Source: an uncultured Flavobacteriaceae bacterium (lineage in GTDB: Bacteria > Bacteroidota > Bacteroidia > Flavobacteriales > Flavobacteriaceae). Taken from it: a DNA stretch of 64,000 nucleotides. The stretch is from positions 62,001-126,000 of the forward strand of contig CANMXP010000007.1 of assembly GCA_947501845.1 (NCBI GenBank), read 5' to 3'. A program made the translations under genes and the position numbers. Positions 25,267 through 33,727 of this stretch are shown piece by piece (position 1 is the first letter of the stretch; each line of letters begins with the position of its first letter). The notes below the pieces were generated by a model. That model was not told where the DNA came from. It did no database searches and saw only the letters and a list, made by a program, of their open reading frames with translations.

Positions 25267-26784
25267 ATGAACAAAAAAGTTATCTTAATGATACTTGATG
25301 GTTGGGGTAATTCTCCAGACCCTAAAGTTTCTGCAATCGATCATGCAAATACATCTTTTATAGATTCACTTTACCAAAAATACCCGTTCGCTACCTTAAG
25401 GACAGATGGGCTACATGTTGGCTTACCAGAAGGCCAAATGGGAAATAGTGAAGTGGGGCATATGAATCTTGGAGCAGGACGTATCGTTTACCAAGATTTG
25501 GTAAAAGTTAATTTGGCAGTTAAAAACAAAACATTAAATAACGAAAAAGTATTGGTAGATGCGTTTAATTATGCTAAAACCAATAATAAAGATGTTCATT
25601 TTTTAGGCTTATTAAGTGATGGTGGTGTGCATTCTCATATTAACCATTTATTTGGGCTACTAGAAGCCGCTAATGATTTTGGTTTAACCCAAACTTTTGT
25701 TCATGCATTTACCGATGGCCGAGATGTAGATCCAAAATCTGGTTATGGTTTTCTTACCGAATTGGAAGATCAATTAGAAAAAACAAATAGCAAATTAGCT
25801 ACCGTTACTGGTCGTTATTATGCAATGGATAGAGACAAACGTTGGGAACGTGTAAAATTAGCTTATGATGCCATGGTTAATGGTCATGGAGAAAAATCTA
25901 CTAATGTTACAGAGACTGTTCAAAAAAGCTATAAAAATGATATTACCGATGAATTTATCAAACCAATAATTATGGTTGATGAAGCTGGTAATCCTCAAGC
26001 AAAAATCAAAGAAGACGATGTTGTTATCTTTTTTAATTTTAGAACAGATCGTGGTAGAGAATTAACAGAGGCTTTATCGCAAACCGATTTCCATGAGCAA
26101 AACATGCACAAATTGAATTTGCACTATGTAACGCTTACTAATTATGATGAAACATATAAAAATGTAAACGTTATATTCAATAAAGAGAATTTATCTGAAA
26201 CACTGGGTGAAGTTTTAGCAAAAAATAATAAAAAGCAAATTCGTATTGCTGAAACAGAAAAATATCCACACGTTACATTCTTTTTCTCAGGTGGAAGAGA
26301 AGAGCCTTTTAATGGTGAAACACGTATTTTAAGAAACTCACCAAAAGTAGCCACATACGATTTAAAACCTGAAATGAGTGCTTATGAATTACGTGATGCA
26401 TTGATTCCAGAGCTTGAAAAAGGTGAGGTTGATTTTGTTTGTTTAAACTTTGCAAATGGTGACATGGTAGGTCATACAGGCGTTATGGAAGCTGCTATAA
26501 AAGCTTGTGAAGCGGTAGATCAATGTGTAGAAGACGTTATTACATCAGCCTTAGAAAATGACTATTCTACATTGCTTATAGCTGATCATGGAAATTGTGA
26601 AACCATGATAAACCCTGATGGATCACCAAATACGGCACACACAACAAACCCAGTTCCTGTCATTTTAATCGATAAGGAATTAAAAACTATTAAAGATGGT
26701 ATTTTAGGTGATATGGCACCTACCATTTTAAAGTTAATAGGTGTTGAACAGCCTGAATCTATGACTCAGCAGGCTTTAGTATAA
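25267..26784 (+). CDS. gpmI: 2,3-bisphosphoglycerate-independent phosphoglycerate mutase
   Basis: A 505-residue, Mn-dependent glycolytic enzyme interconverting 3- and 2-phosphoglycerate. It has the metal-binding D11 in MILDGWG, the phosphoserine S61 in GQMGNSEVGHMNLGAGR, the HSHINH loop near residue 123, and the C-terminal IADHGNCETM metal site. The start at 25267 (MNKKVILMILDGWG) gives the standard family length. A -7 box just upstream supports this choice. Confidence 0.97.
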   Translation: MNKKVILMILDGWGNSPDPKVSAIDHANTSFIDSLYQKYPFATLRTDGLHVGLPEGQMGNSEVGHMNLGAGRIVYQDLVKVNLAVKNKTLNNEKVLVDAFNYAKTNNKDVHFLGLLSDGGVHSHINHLFGLLEAANDFGLTQTFVHAFTDGRDVDPKSGYGFLTELEDQLEKTNSKLATVTGRYYAMDRDKRWERVKLAYDAMVNGHGEKSTNVTETVQKSYKNDITDEFIKPIIMVDEAGNPQAKIKEDDVVIFFNFRTDRGRELTEALSQTDFHEQNMHKLNLHYVTLTNYDETYKNVNVIFNKENLSETLGEVLAKNNKKQIRIAETEKYPHVTFFFSGGREEPFNGETRILRNSPKVATYDLKPEMSAYELRDALIPELEKGEVDFVCLNFANGDMVGHTGVMEAAIKACEAVDQCVEDVITSALENDYSTLLIADHGNCETMINPDGSPNTAHTTNPVPVILIDKELKTIKDGILGDMAPTILKLIGVEQPESMTQQALV

Positions 26785-26806
26785 ATGGGTAAAAAATAAA
26801 ATGTTG

Positions 26807-26814
26807 TACTTTTG
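26807..26814 (+). promoter_or_regulatory. -7 box of the HAD gene
   Basis: TACTTTTG matches TAnnTTTG, 26 bp before the ATG at 26841. No matching -33 element is clear. Confidence 0.4.
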
Positions 26815-26840
26815 TTGTAAACCCAAGTTTATAACTTAAA

Positions 26841-27245
26841 ATGAATTTTAACAACCAACTCGTTATTGCAATAGATTTTGACGGTACTATTGTTGAAGAT
26901 GCATATCCTAAAATAGGAAAGCCAATATTGTTTGCTTTTGAAACTTTAAAAAAGCTGCAAGATGATGGGCACCGACTTATTTTGTGGACTTACAGATCTG
27001 GAAAAAGATTAAATGATGCCGTTGAATTCTGTGAGGATCATGGTATTCACTTTTATGCTGTAAATAATAGTTTCCCAGAGGAGAAATATACAGACGATGT
27101 AAGCAGGAAGATTAATGCCGATTTATTTATTGATGATAGAAATATTGGAGGTTTTTTAGGCTGGGGAGAAATATATCAAATACTCACAAATACACCCCCC
27201 CCTGAAATTCCAAAAAAGAAAGGCCTCCTTAGTTTTCTTAAATAG
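26841..27245 (+). CDS. Small HAD-superfamily hydrolase (BT0820-like)
   Basis: A 134-residue HAD-fold protein with motif I IAIDFDGTIV (DxDGT, about residues 10-19), motif II-like LILWTYRSGK, and the C-terminal acidic motif LFIDDRNIGG. There is no cap domain. It resembles the Bacteroides BT0820-type minimal phosphatases of unknown substrate. An 8-C tract at 27195-27202 encodes the proline run near the C terminus, a spot where slippage would change only the last residues. Confidence 0.85.
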   Translation: MNFNNQLVIAIDFDGTIVEDAYPKIGKPILFAFETLKKLQDDGHRLILWTYRSGKRLNDAVEFCEDHGIHFYAVNNSFPEEKYTDDVSRKINADLFIDDRNIGGFLGWGEIYQILTNTPPPEIPKKKGLLSFLK

Positions 27246-27252
27246 TGCATTA

Positions 27253-28387
27253 TTAAATTAATTGGTAATAGGTTTTATCAATAGATTCTCTATGATCTGG
27301 ATGAGCAATATCGACAAGAGCTTTAACTCTTTCTTTTATTGTTTTACCATATAGATTAGCGATTCCATATTCGGTAACTACATGGTGCACCTCTAATATA
27401 ATCCATTTGCCCTCCTACACCAGAGTACATCTTAGCTCCAATAGAATCCGCACATACCTGTCCTGTTAAATCTACCTCGATAGCAGAATTAATAGCTACC
27501 ATTTTAGGGTTTTGCTTAATAATAGACACATCATTCACATAATCTGAAGCACGCATTTCTACAAACGGATTATCATCAACATAATCATACAGGTGTTTAG
27601 AGCCTATTAAAAATGTAGCTAATGCCCGTCCTGGATTTACCCCTTTAAAGTTCCCATTAATCACATCATTTAAAATAAGATCGATAACACCATCAGAAAA
27701 CATTTCAGTATGCAAGCCTAAATCCTTATGATTTGTTAAACGCGATAACACAGCATTAGGAATGGTTCCTATTCCCATTTGCAACGTACTTTTGTCATCT
27801 ATTAAACCTGCAACATAGTCGCCTATTTTATTTTCAATATCCGATGGATTTCCATAAGCATGTGCAGGTATGGACTCATTACATTCAACAAATACATCCA
27901 CTTCTGTAATATGGATAATTCCATCTCCATGAGTTCTTGGCATCTGTTCATTTATTTGAGCAATAACAATTTTAGCGTTATCTATTGCTGCTAAAGTAGC
28001 CTCAACCGAAACCCCTAATGAACAATACCCATGCTTGTCTGGAATAGATACATGAATCAATGCAACGTTTAATGGCAAAATATTCCTCTTGAACAATAAT
28101 GGCAACTCACTTAAAAAAACTGGAGTATAAGAGCCATTACCAGATGTTAGTGTATGGCGCACATTATCTCCTATAAAAAATGAATTTACGTGAAAACTTT
28201 CACTAAGCTCTGGGTTAGCATAACCAGCTTCGCCTTCAACGTGTAAATGACAAACTTCAACATTTCTTAATTCCTCGTGTCGCTCTGTCATGGCATTCAT
28301 TAACAACTGTGGAGCTGCTGCAGCTGCCTGAACATAAACCCTATCGTTACTTTTAATTACTTTAACGGCTTCTTGTGCACTAAACAA
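27253..28387 (-). pseudogene. Acetyl-CoA hydrolase/transferase-family gene broken by internal deletion
   Basis: From the ATG at 28387 the frame gives a normal class I CoA-transferase (Ach1/Cat1-type, interconverting acyl-CoA and acetate or succinate). It retains the catalytic glutamate region NSAIEVDLTGQV and GVGGQMDYIRGA at about residues 323-334. At about 27388-27394 the expected following segment of roughly 40 residues is missing. The reading frame then runs nine residues to a stop at 27356. The true C terminus continues in another frame from 27390 to 27253 (VHHVVTEYGIANLYGKTIKE and onward, to YYQLI). The 343-residue product is thus short of the usual 420-430 and probably inactive. Confidence 0.85.
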
Positions 28388-28493
28388 CCTTATACATCTT
28401 ATTTAATTTTAGTATATAAATTTATTCATTTAGAGCCTTTTAAAAAATGTCAAAAGTCATATTAGCAAAAAAATATTAATACTTAATTTTAAG

Positions 28494-28501
28494 TATCTTT
28501 G
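28494..28501 (+). promoter_or_regulatory. -7 box of map
   Basis: TATCTTTG matches TAnnTTTG, 17 bp before the map ATG, predicting a leader of about 12 nt. Confidence 0.45.
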
Positions 28502-28518
28502 CCATTATTTTTTTAGAC

Positions 28519-29337
28519 ATGATTGTAGTAAAAACAAAAGAAGAGATTGAGTTAATGCGTCAAAGTGCATTAATAGTTTCAAAAACGCTTGGTATGCTTG
28601 CCAAAGAAGTTAAGGAAGGTGTTAGCACCATGCAGCTTGACAAACTTGCTGAAGAATTTATAAGAGACCAAGGGGCTTTACCAGGTTTTTTGGGGTTGTA
28701 TGATTGCCCATCAACTTTACTCTGTAGCGTAAATGAAGCTGTAGTGCATGGTTTACCAACAAATACCCCTTTAAAAAATGGAGATATTGTCTCTATTGAC
28801 TGTGGTGCTTTAATGAACGAATTTTACGGAGATCATGCGTATACTTTTGAAATTGGTGATGTAGATCCTGAAACAAAAAAGCTTATACAGGTAACTAAAG
28901 AGTCTCTTTATATTGGCATTAGGGAATTCAAAGCAAATAATCGTGTGGGAGACGTTGGCTATGCTATACAAAAATATTGTGAAGATCATGGTTATGGTGT
29001 TGTTCGGGAATTAGTTGGTCATGGTTTAGGTAAAAAGATGCATGAAGACCCAGAAATGCCAAATTATGGGCGTCGTGGTCGTGGTAAAAAATTTGTTGAA
29101 GGTATGGTAGTAGCCATAGAGCCTATGATAAATGGAGGCACTCATAAAGTGAGACAATTAAAAGATGGCTGGACTATTGTTACACAAGACGGAAAACCTA
29201 GTGTTCATTTTGAACATGACGTGGCGCTTGTAGATGGAAAACCTGAAATACTTTCTACGTTTGCCTACGTACATGAAGCCTTAGGTATTGAAAGTAACGA
29301 GGAAGATGAGTTTAGACAAAACGCTTTAGTCCTCTAA
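28519..29337 (+). CDS. map: Methionine aminopeptidase, type I
   Basis: A 272-residue dinuclear metalloenzyme that removes N-terminal methionine from new proteins. The metal-ligand segments are SIDCGALMNEFYGDHAYTF (the two aspartates), LVGHGLGKKMHEDP (histidine), VAIEPMI and VHFEHDVAL (glutamates). The N-terminal IELMRQSALIVSKTL is standard. The C terminus is about 20 residues longer than in E. coli. It is monocistronic and flanked by two broken genes. Confidence 0.97.
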   Translation: MIVVKTKEEIELMRQSALIVSKTLGMLAKEVKEGVSTMQLDKLAEEFIRDQGALPGFLGLYDCPSTLLCSVNEAVVHGLPTNTPLKNGDIVSIDCGALMNEFYGDHAYTFEIGDVDPETKKLIQVTKESLYIGIREFKANNRVGDVGYAIQKYCEDHGYGVVRELVGHGLGKKMHEDPEMPNYGRRGRGKKFVEGMVVAIEPMINGGTHKVRQLKDGWTIVTQDGKPSVHFEHDVALVDGKPEILSTFAYVHEALGIESNEEDEFRQNALVL

Positions 29338-29353
29338 TTTTTCAGACACGATA

Positions 29354-29583
29354 ATGGATAATGAAATACTTTATTCTAGAGAAAGGAAATTTACTGCCAC
29401 ATAAATATAAAGCTGATTTTATTATAAATGATAAAATAGTATTAGAACTAAAAGCTATCAATTCTTTAACTACTTCTCACATAAAACAAACATTAAACTA
29501 TCTTGCAGTATCAAAATTAAAACTTGGTTTATTAATTAACTTTTGGAGAAGACAGTTTAAAATATAAAAGAATTGTTCTTTAA
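29354..29583 (+). pseudogene. Decayed GxxExxY-family gene fragment
   Basis: From 29361 the frame reads LLPHKYKADFIINDKIVLEL and KLGLLINF, the C-terminal half of a GxxExxY protein (a PD-(D/E)XK-like fold). An extra T in the run at 29541-29544 then shifts the frame to a stop at 29567. Skipping that T yields the family's normal ending NFGEDSLKYKRIVL with a stop at 29581-29583. The N-terminal half with the GxxExxY motif is absent. Another frame upstream (NEILYSRERK from 29363) may be a further displaced remnant. The result is a truncated, frameshifted relic. Confidence 0.75.
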
Positions 29584-29608
29584 TCATTTGTGAAAATTTG
29601 TGAAATTC

Positions 29609-30445
29609 GTGTCAAAAAAAGTCTTCAAAATTATATTAAATACAATACCCAGACCTCTACTTATCAGGTTAAGCTATATTATTCGCCCAATTTTAGCCTT
29701 CATTTTAAGAGGTAATACTTATACCGATCCTATAGATAACAAGAGTTTCAAAAGTTTTTTACCTTACGGTTATGGCACCCAACGAAACAATGTACTCTCT
29801 CCTTCTACTCTTTCTTTAGAACGTCATAGATTGTTATGGTTATATTTAAAAAACAAAACTGATTTCTTTCAGTCTGAACCTCTTTCAAGTTCTTCAATAA
29901 AAGAATCTAAAAGAATTACTTTAAGGGATACCGAAACAAATTCGGCATTAAAAGTGCTGCATTTTGCTCCAGAGCAGGCATTTTATAAACGTTTTAGAAA
30001 GATGAAAAATCTTGACTACGTAACAACCGATTTAAATTCTCCTTTAGCTGATGTAAAAGCCGATATTTGCAATCTGCCATTTGAAGATGATACATTCGAT
30101 ATTATTTTTTGCAATCACGTTTTAGAACATATTCCAGACGACACCAAAGCCATGCAAGAATTGTATCGGGTTTTAAAAGTTGGTGGCATGGGTATTTTTC
30201 AAATTCCGCAGGACTTAACTAGAGAACAAACTTTTGAAGATAACACTATAACGGATAAGAAAGAGCGTGCAAAAATATTTGGGCAATATGACCATGTGCG
30301 TGTGTATGGGCGTGATTATTTTGATAAACTCCGTAGTATTGGTTTTAAAGTAGATGAAGTAAATTACACAGCTAACCTTTCAAAAGGAGCTATTGAAAAG
30401 TATTGCTTAGCAAAAGGTGAAATTATTCCCGTAGTTTATAAATAA
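29609..30445 (+). CDS. Class I SAM-dependent methyltransferase (type 11)
   Basis: A protein of about 278 residues, taking the GTG at 29609 (MSKKVFKIIL). The in-frame GTG at 29600 is an alternative, but the preceding bases look like a common intergenic phrase (tttgtgaaattcgtg). The methyltransferase core is KVLHFAPEQAFYKRF, DYVTTDLNSPLADVKADIC, and FDIIFCNHVLEHIPDDTKAM. The usual GxGxG is replaced by HFAPEQ. The basic N-terminal segment (about 1-45) is hydrophobic and may bind membrane. The substrate is unknown. Confidence 0.82.
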   Translation: MSKKVFKIILNTIPRPLLIRLSYIIRPILAFILRGNTYTDPIDNKSFKSFLPYGYGTQRNNVLSPSTLSLERHRLLWLYLKNKTDFFQSEPLSSSSIKESKRITLRDTETNSALKVLHFAPEQAFYKRFRKMKNLDYVTTDLNSPLADVKADICNLPFEDDTFDIIFCNHVLEHIPDDTKAMQELYRVLKVGGMGIFQIPQDLTREQTFEDNTITDKKERAKIFGQYDHVRVYGRDYFDKLRSIGFKVDEVNYTANLSKGAIEKYCLAKGEIIPVVYK

Positions 30446-30471
30446 AAATGATTTATTAAATCTATTCTTTC

Positions 30472-30840
30472 ATGACACAACAAATTATAATTGCTACAGG
30501 TGCTTTATTTGGTATGCTATCTGTAATTTTTGGAGCCTTTGGAGCTCATGCCCTAAAGAAAATTTTATCTACCGAACAGTTACATAGTTTTGAAGTTGGT
30601 GTAAAATACCAAATGTATCACGCGATTGTATTATTAACTATAGGCTTAAATTCTAACACTATAACCTCTGCGACCTATTGGTGTTTTACCTTAGGGGTTA
30701 TATTATTCTCTTTTAGTATTTATGGGTTAGTTTTATCAGATGCTAAAGGGAAAAAGTTTTGGTTTTTAGGACCTATTACTCCAATAGGAGGTTTGCTTTT
30801 AGTTATAGGCTGGTTACTTTTAGTAATTAGCGTTTTATAA
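30472..30840 (+). CDS. DUF423-family inner membrane protein
   Basis: A 122-residue protein with four hydrophobic segments, beginning IATGALFGMLSVIFGAFGAH and containing the conserved HALKKILS and YQMYHAIVLL of the DUF423 (YgdD) family. The tail LGPITPIGGLLLVIGWLLL is typical. Function unknown. It lies 26 bp after the methyltransferase gene and may share its transcript. Confidence 0.92.
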   Translation: MTQQIIIATGALFGMLSVIFGAFGAHALKKILSTEQLHSFEVGVKYQMYHAIVLLTIGLNSNTITSATYWCFTLGVILFSFSIYGLVLSDAKGKKFWFLGPITPIGGLLLVIGWLLLVISVL

Positions 30841-30858
30841 AACAACTTACTTTATAAG

Positions 30859-31836
30859 TTACTGTTCAGGAAACCCATTCAAAGCCAAAGTCTCCAGTTC
30901 TTTTTTATCATTCTCAAAAATCAAAAACACTTTAAGTTCGGGGTGAGATTTCAAAAAAGTTTTCACTTTTTCAATCCCCATAGCTTTAAATGCAGTGGCA
31001 TAGGCATCAGCAACCATACAATCTTCTGCAATTACAGAAATACTTAACAAATTTGTTTTGCTAGGGTAACCTGTTTTTGTATCAATAATATGAGCATACC
31101 GATTGCCGTTTTTATCTATCTTAAACTTTCTATACGTTCCTGAAGTTGCCATCGCTTCATTTGTCAATACAAGGGTTCTTGAAAGTGATTGAGTTCCATC
31201 AAAATTAGGGTTTTCAACACCAACCATCCAACCGCTGTTTTTCTCAACATTAATACCGTTAGCATGAAGCTCACCTCCTATATTAACTAAATAATTTTGA
31301 ATATTTTTTTCGTCTAAGAATGTTGCAATAACATCTACCGCATAACCTTTTGCTATGGCATTAAAATCTAAAAATGCACCTTTCGGTTTTGTAATCGTAT
31401 TATCGGTTCTAAGGATCTTGTTGAAACCAACCGTTAACATCAAACTGTCTATTTTCAGACTGTCTAAACTTTCAATTTTACCTTCTGGCCCAAAATCCCA
31501 GGCATTTACAATAGCTCCTATAGTAGGATCGAAAGCCCCTTCAGTTTCTTTATAAATCGTTTTTGAAACTTCATATACTTTTATAAAATGACTATCTATT
31601 TTAACGGCTTCATTTCTATTTAATTTAGAGATATCCGAATTTGCTTGATACGTAGACATGGATTTGTTGATTATATAAAACAAACTATCGAATTGTCTTT
31701 CAAAATTTATATTTGTGCTATAGGTCACTTCATAAAATGTTCCAAAAACACTTCCTGAAAGTTTTGTGTTTTCAGATTGTCTTTGACATGAAATTAATAA
31801 TAAAATAACTATTAGGGCTGCCGTAATCTGCTTCAT
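30859..31836 (-). CDS. apbE: FAD:protein FMN transferase
   Basis: A 325-residue lipoprotein (signal MKQITAALIVILLLISC, cysteine at 17) of the ApbE family. The enzyme splits FAD and attaches FMN covalently to threonine in NqrB, NqrC and similar proteins. Family segments present include MSTYQANSDISKLNRN, FDPTIGAIVNAWDFGP, LDFNAIAKGYAVDVI, VNIGGELHANG and SGTYRKF. Its natural clients, NqrB and NqrC, are encoded 9 kb to the right. It starts directly after the stop of the small upstream gene, implying one operon. Confidence 0.95.
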   Translation of the reverse strand: MKQITAALIVILLLISCQRQSENTKLSGSVFGTFYEVTYSTNINFERQFDSLFYIINKSMSTYQANSDISKLNRNEAVKIDSHFIKVYEVSKTIYKETEGAFDPTIGAIVNAWDFGPEGKIESLDSLKIDSLMLTVGFNKILRTDNTITKPKGAFLDFNAIAKGYAVDVIATFLDEKNIQNYLVNIGGELHANGINVEKNSGWMVGVENPNFDGTQSLSRTLVLTNEAMATSGTYRKFKIDKNGNRYAHIIDTKTGYPSKTNLLSISVIAEDCMVADAYATAFKAMGIEKVKTFLKSHPELKVFLIFENDKKELETLALNGFPEQ

Positions 31837-32214
31837 TTAGTTAAAATTTGTTTCTAAAACCTGTATACCGTTATACTCTAAAAGGTATTCTTCATTTAAA
31901 AAAATGGGGCCTTTTTTATCGTTCATGTTACCTAATCCAACACCTGCGTATAGCACCTTAGCATTCTTTTCACGAGCATGCTTTTTAAATGACTCCATCC
32001 AAACAACATCATAGTTATTAGGATTATCTGGCAATATAACAGCCCTTACAATTACAAAATAATACTGTTTCTTTTTATCGATGCAAACAAACTGAGGGTG
32101 TTTTTTAAGCTTACTATTTACAGCTATAAACTCAAAACCCCGTTGTTCTAAATCTTTTCCAACATAGTTCATCGCTAGATTATGTAATTCTTGTTCAGTA
32201 AGCGGTTTACTCAT
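31837..32214 (-). CDS. Small conserved protein upstream of apbE, unknown function
   Basis: A 125-residue soluble protein with no signal peptide. The middle, KKHPQFVCIDKKKQYYFVIVRAVILP, and the C terminus LNEEYLLEYNGIQVLE look like an alpha/beta fold. Its stop codon touches the apbE start codon, so the two are co-translated. I recall close relatives in Flavobacteriia being labelled as an Na+-NQR subunit F, but it has none of the ferredoxin, FAD or NAD motifs of NqrF, so that label is probably wrong. A role linked to ApbE is a reasonable guess only. Confidence 0.7.
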   Translation of the reverse strand: MSKPLTEQELHNLAMNYVGKDLEQRGFEFIAVNSKLKKHPQFVCIDKKKQYYFVIVRAVILPDNPNNYDVVWMESFKKHAREKNAKVLYAGVGLGNMNDKKGPIFLNEEYLLEYNGIQVLETNFN

Positions 32215-32613
32215 AAAGCAAAATTAATATTAATAATCAACTAACACCAGATTTAAAAATGTTTAAATTTAGAAATAATAAATTAGTTTTTCATGTACAA
32301 TATTTTAGAATTGCACATCTATAAATTCTAAAAACTCAGGATAAATTAATGGCTTATACGTAAGATTAAACATATAAATATTTAAAAAAAATAAGATTTT
32401 ACAACACAAAATATGTATTTCGTCGATTATTTATGCCTTTAATCTACTTTGTTTCGAAAAAAAATTATATTTACCGCGTTATTAAATTAACCAAAAATAA
32501 TAACACACTAACAAACCCAAATTTAGAATGGATGCGAGTTCATTCTTTTAATGATTTTAACCATGTAAAGCTCTAAATAAACAATTTTTAGTTTTACAAC
32601 AATACTTTTAATT
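32215..32613. other. 399-bp intergenic region, no gene seen
   Basis: This AT-rich gap lies between two divergent genes. I see no coding frame, tRNA or strong hairpin. A weak promoter-like pair, TTTG at 32448-32451 and TATATTTA at 32466-32473, has a spacing shorter than usual. Confidence 0.5.
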
Positions 32614-33360
32614 ATGAATAAAACAATACTAAAAACTCTTGCGCTTTTTTGTTTTATTGTTTCGTGTAAAACAAGTGTAAAAGAAAATGCCAACACTGAT
32701 GGATGTGAATTGTTTAAAGTTGGAAATTATAAATTTTATAATCCAAGAGTTTACGAACGTCCTGTAATCTTTAAAAAAGGAAGTCATCAATTATTACATG
32801 ATGAATACACTCCTAAATGGTATCCTGGATACTGTGCTGAAAACTTACCTTCTTATTTCAAGTCGAAAGAAGAATTTATGAAGCATGTTCATTCTAGCGA
32901 AATAAAACGTCTTAGTACACCTTATTTTGAAAAAGTTTATAGTGCAAACAAATACAATTTAAAAGGTAAGCCTGGCTTATATAATGAAGATTATCACCTT
33001 TTATTTAGAGGTACTGTTAGCGTTAAGAATATAAACTCTGGAAATGAATACCTTTTAGTAGCAGGAAAAAGCTATATTGAAGAAGAAACTGATTACGATA
33101 AAAACACCGATTTTTATGAAAGTGATGTAAAAACTATGTTTGCATTCATGTTAGAAGATGGTGCATATAAATTAGTTGATCCAGAACTAGTATTTGGAAC
33201 TTTCACAAAAGAACAACACGACAAAGTATATAATATACTAAGTGTAAAAGAATTAGTATATGCTTCTTGCTTTGAAAATGTAAACACTGTAAGAAAACCT
33301 AATTTTGATAGTTCTGCATTACCAGGTTGGGTATATAACAAATCAGATTTAGACGATTAA
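32614..33360 (+). CDS. Putative lipoprotein, unknown function
   Basis: A 248-residue protein with a lipoprotein signal (MNKTILKTLALFCFIVSC, cysteine 18). The mature part is rich in Tyr and charged residues, with FKVGNYKFYNPRVYERPVIF, YHLLFRGTVSVKN and FAFMLEDGAYKLVDPEL. It has three further cysteines: C31, C79, and C228 in YASCFENVN. I do not recognise the family. It appears monocistronic, with a strong terminator downstream at 33427-33475. Confidence 0.7.
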   Translation: MNKTILKTLALFCFIVSCKTSVKENANTDGCELFKVGNYKFYNPRVYERPVIFKKGSHQLLHDEYTPKWYPGYCAENLPSYFKSKEEFMKHVHSSEIKRLSTPYFEKVYSANKYNLKGKPGLYNEDYHLLFRGTVSVKNINSGNEYLLVAGKSYIEEETDYDKNTDFYESDVKTMFAFMLEDGAYKLVDPELVFGTFTKEQHDKVYNILSVKELVYASCFENVNTVRKPNFDSSALPGWVYNKSDLDD

Positions 33361-33727
33361 TCATATTTATTATATTGAACTTATTTTTTAACTTTTTAAT
33401 TTAGTTCTAAATAAAAATTTAGTAATAAAACGCAAAAAGCTTTACTTATTTCTCTGGTAAGGCTTTTTGCGTTTTTTATTTGTTCCACTTCCCCTCATCC
33501 ACTATAGCTATTATACCTTTTATTTTCTTCCAATCTTTATAAAACATATTATCTAAACCTAATAAATTTTCTTATTTGTCTAACGATAAGGAATCCCCCC
33601 TCTCCCATTATCTCTAAAAATTTCGAATAAAATTCATCCAATGATTAAACATATGTTATAGTTTTAAATGAATTTGTATTCCAATCACAGACAGACTATA
33701 ATTAGATTTACAGTCTAAACATAAAAT
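33361..33727. other. 367-bp intergenic region
   Basis: Apart from the terminator at 33427-33475, I see nothing coding here. The last 130 bp before the GH86 gene presumably hold its promoter, but no clear TAnnTTTG box is present. Confidence 0.5.
33427..33475 (+). terminator. Terminator after the lipoprotein gene
   Basis: A 14-bp stem, aaaacgcaaaaagc at 33427-33440 paired with gctttttgcgtttt at 33462-33475, is extended by ttac/gtaa after one mismatch. A T run follows. Confidence 0.85.

Noticed and set aside
27195-27202. C8 tract in the HAD gene as a phase-variation switch
   Set aside because: It lies 43 bp before the stop codon, after all HAD motifs, so slippage would alter only a proline-rich tail.
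31837-32214. Na+-NQR subunit F for the small gene beside apbE
   Set aside because: No ferredoxin cysteines, FAD or NAD motifs are present, and a full NqrF is encoded at 37105-38421.
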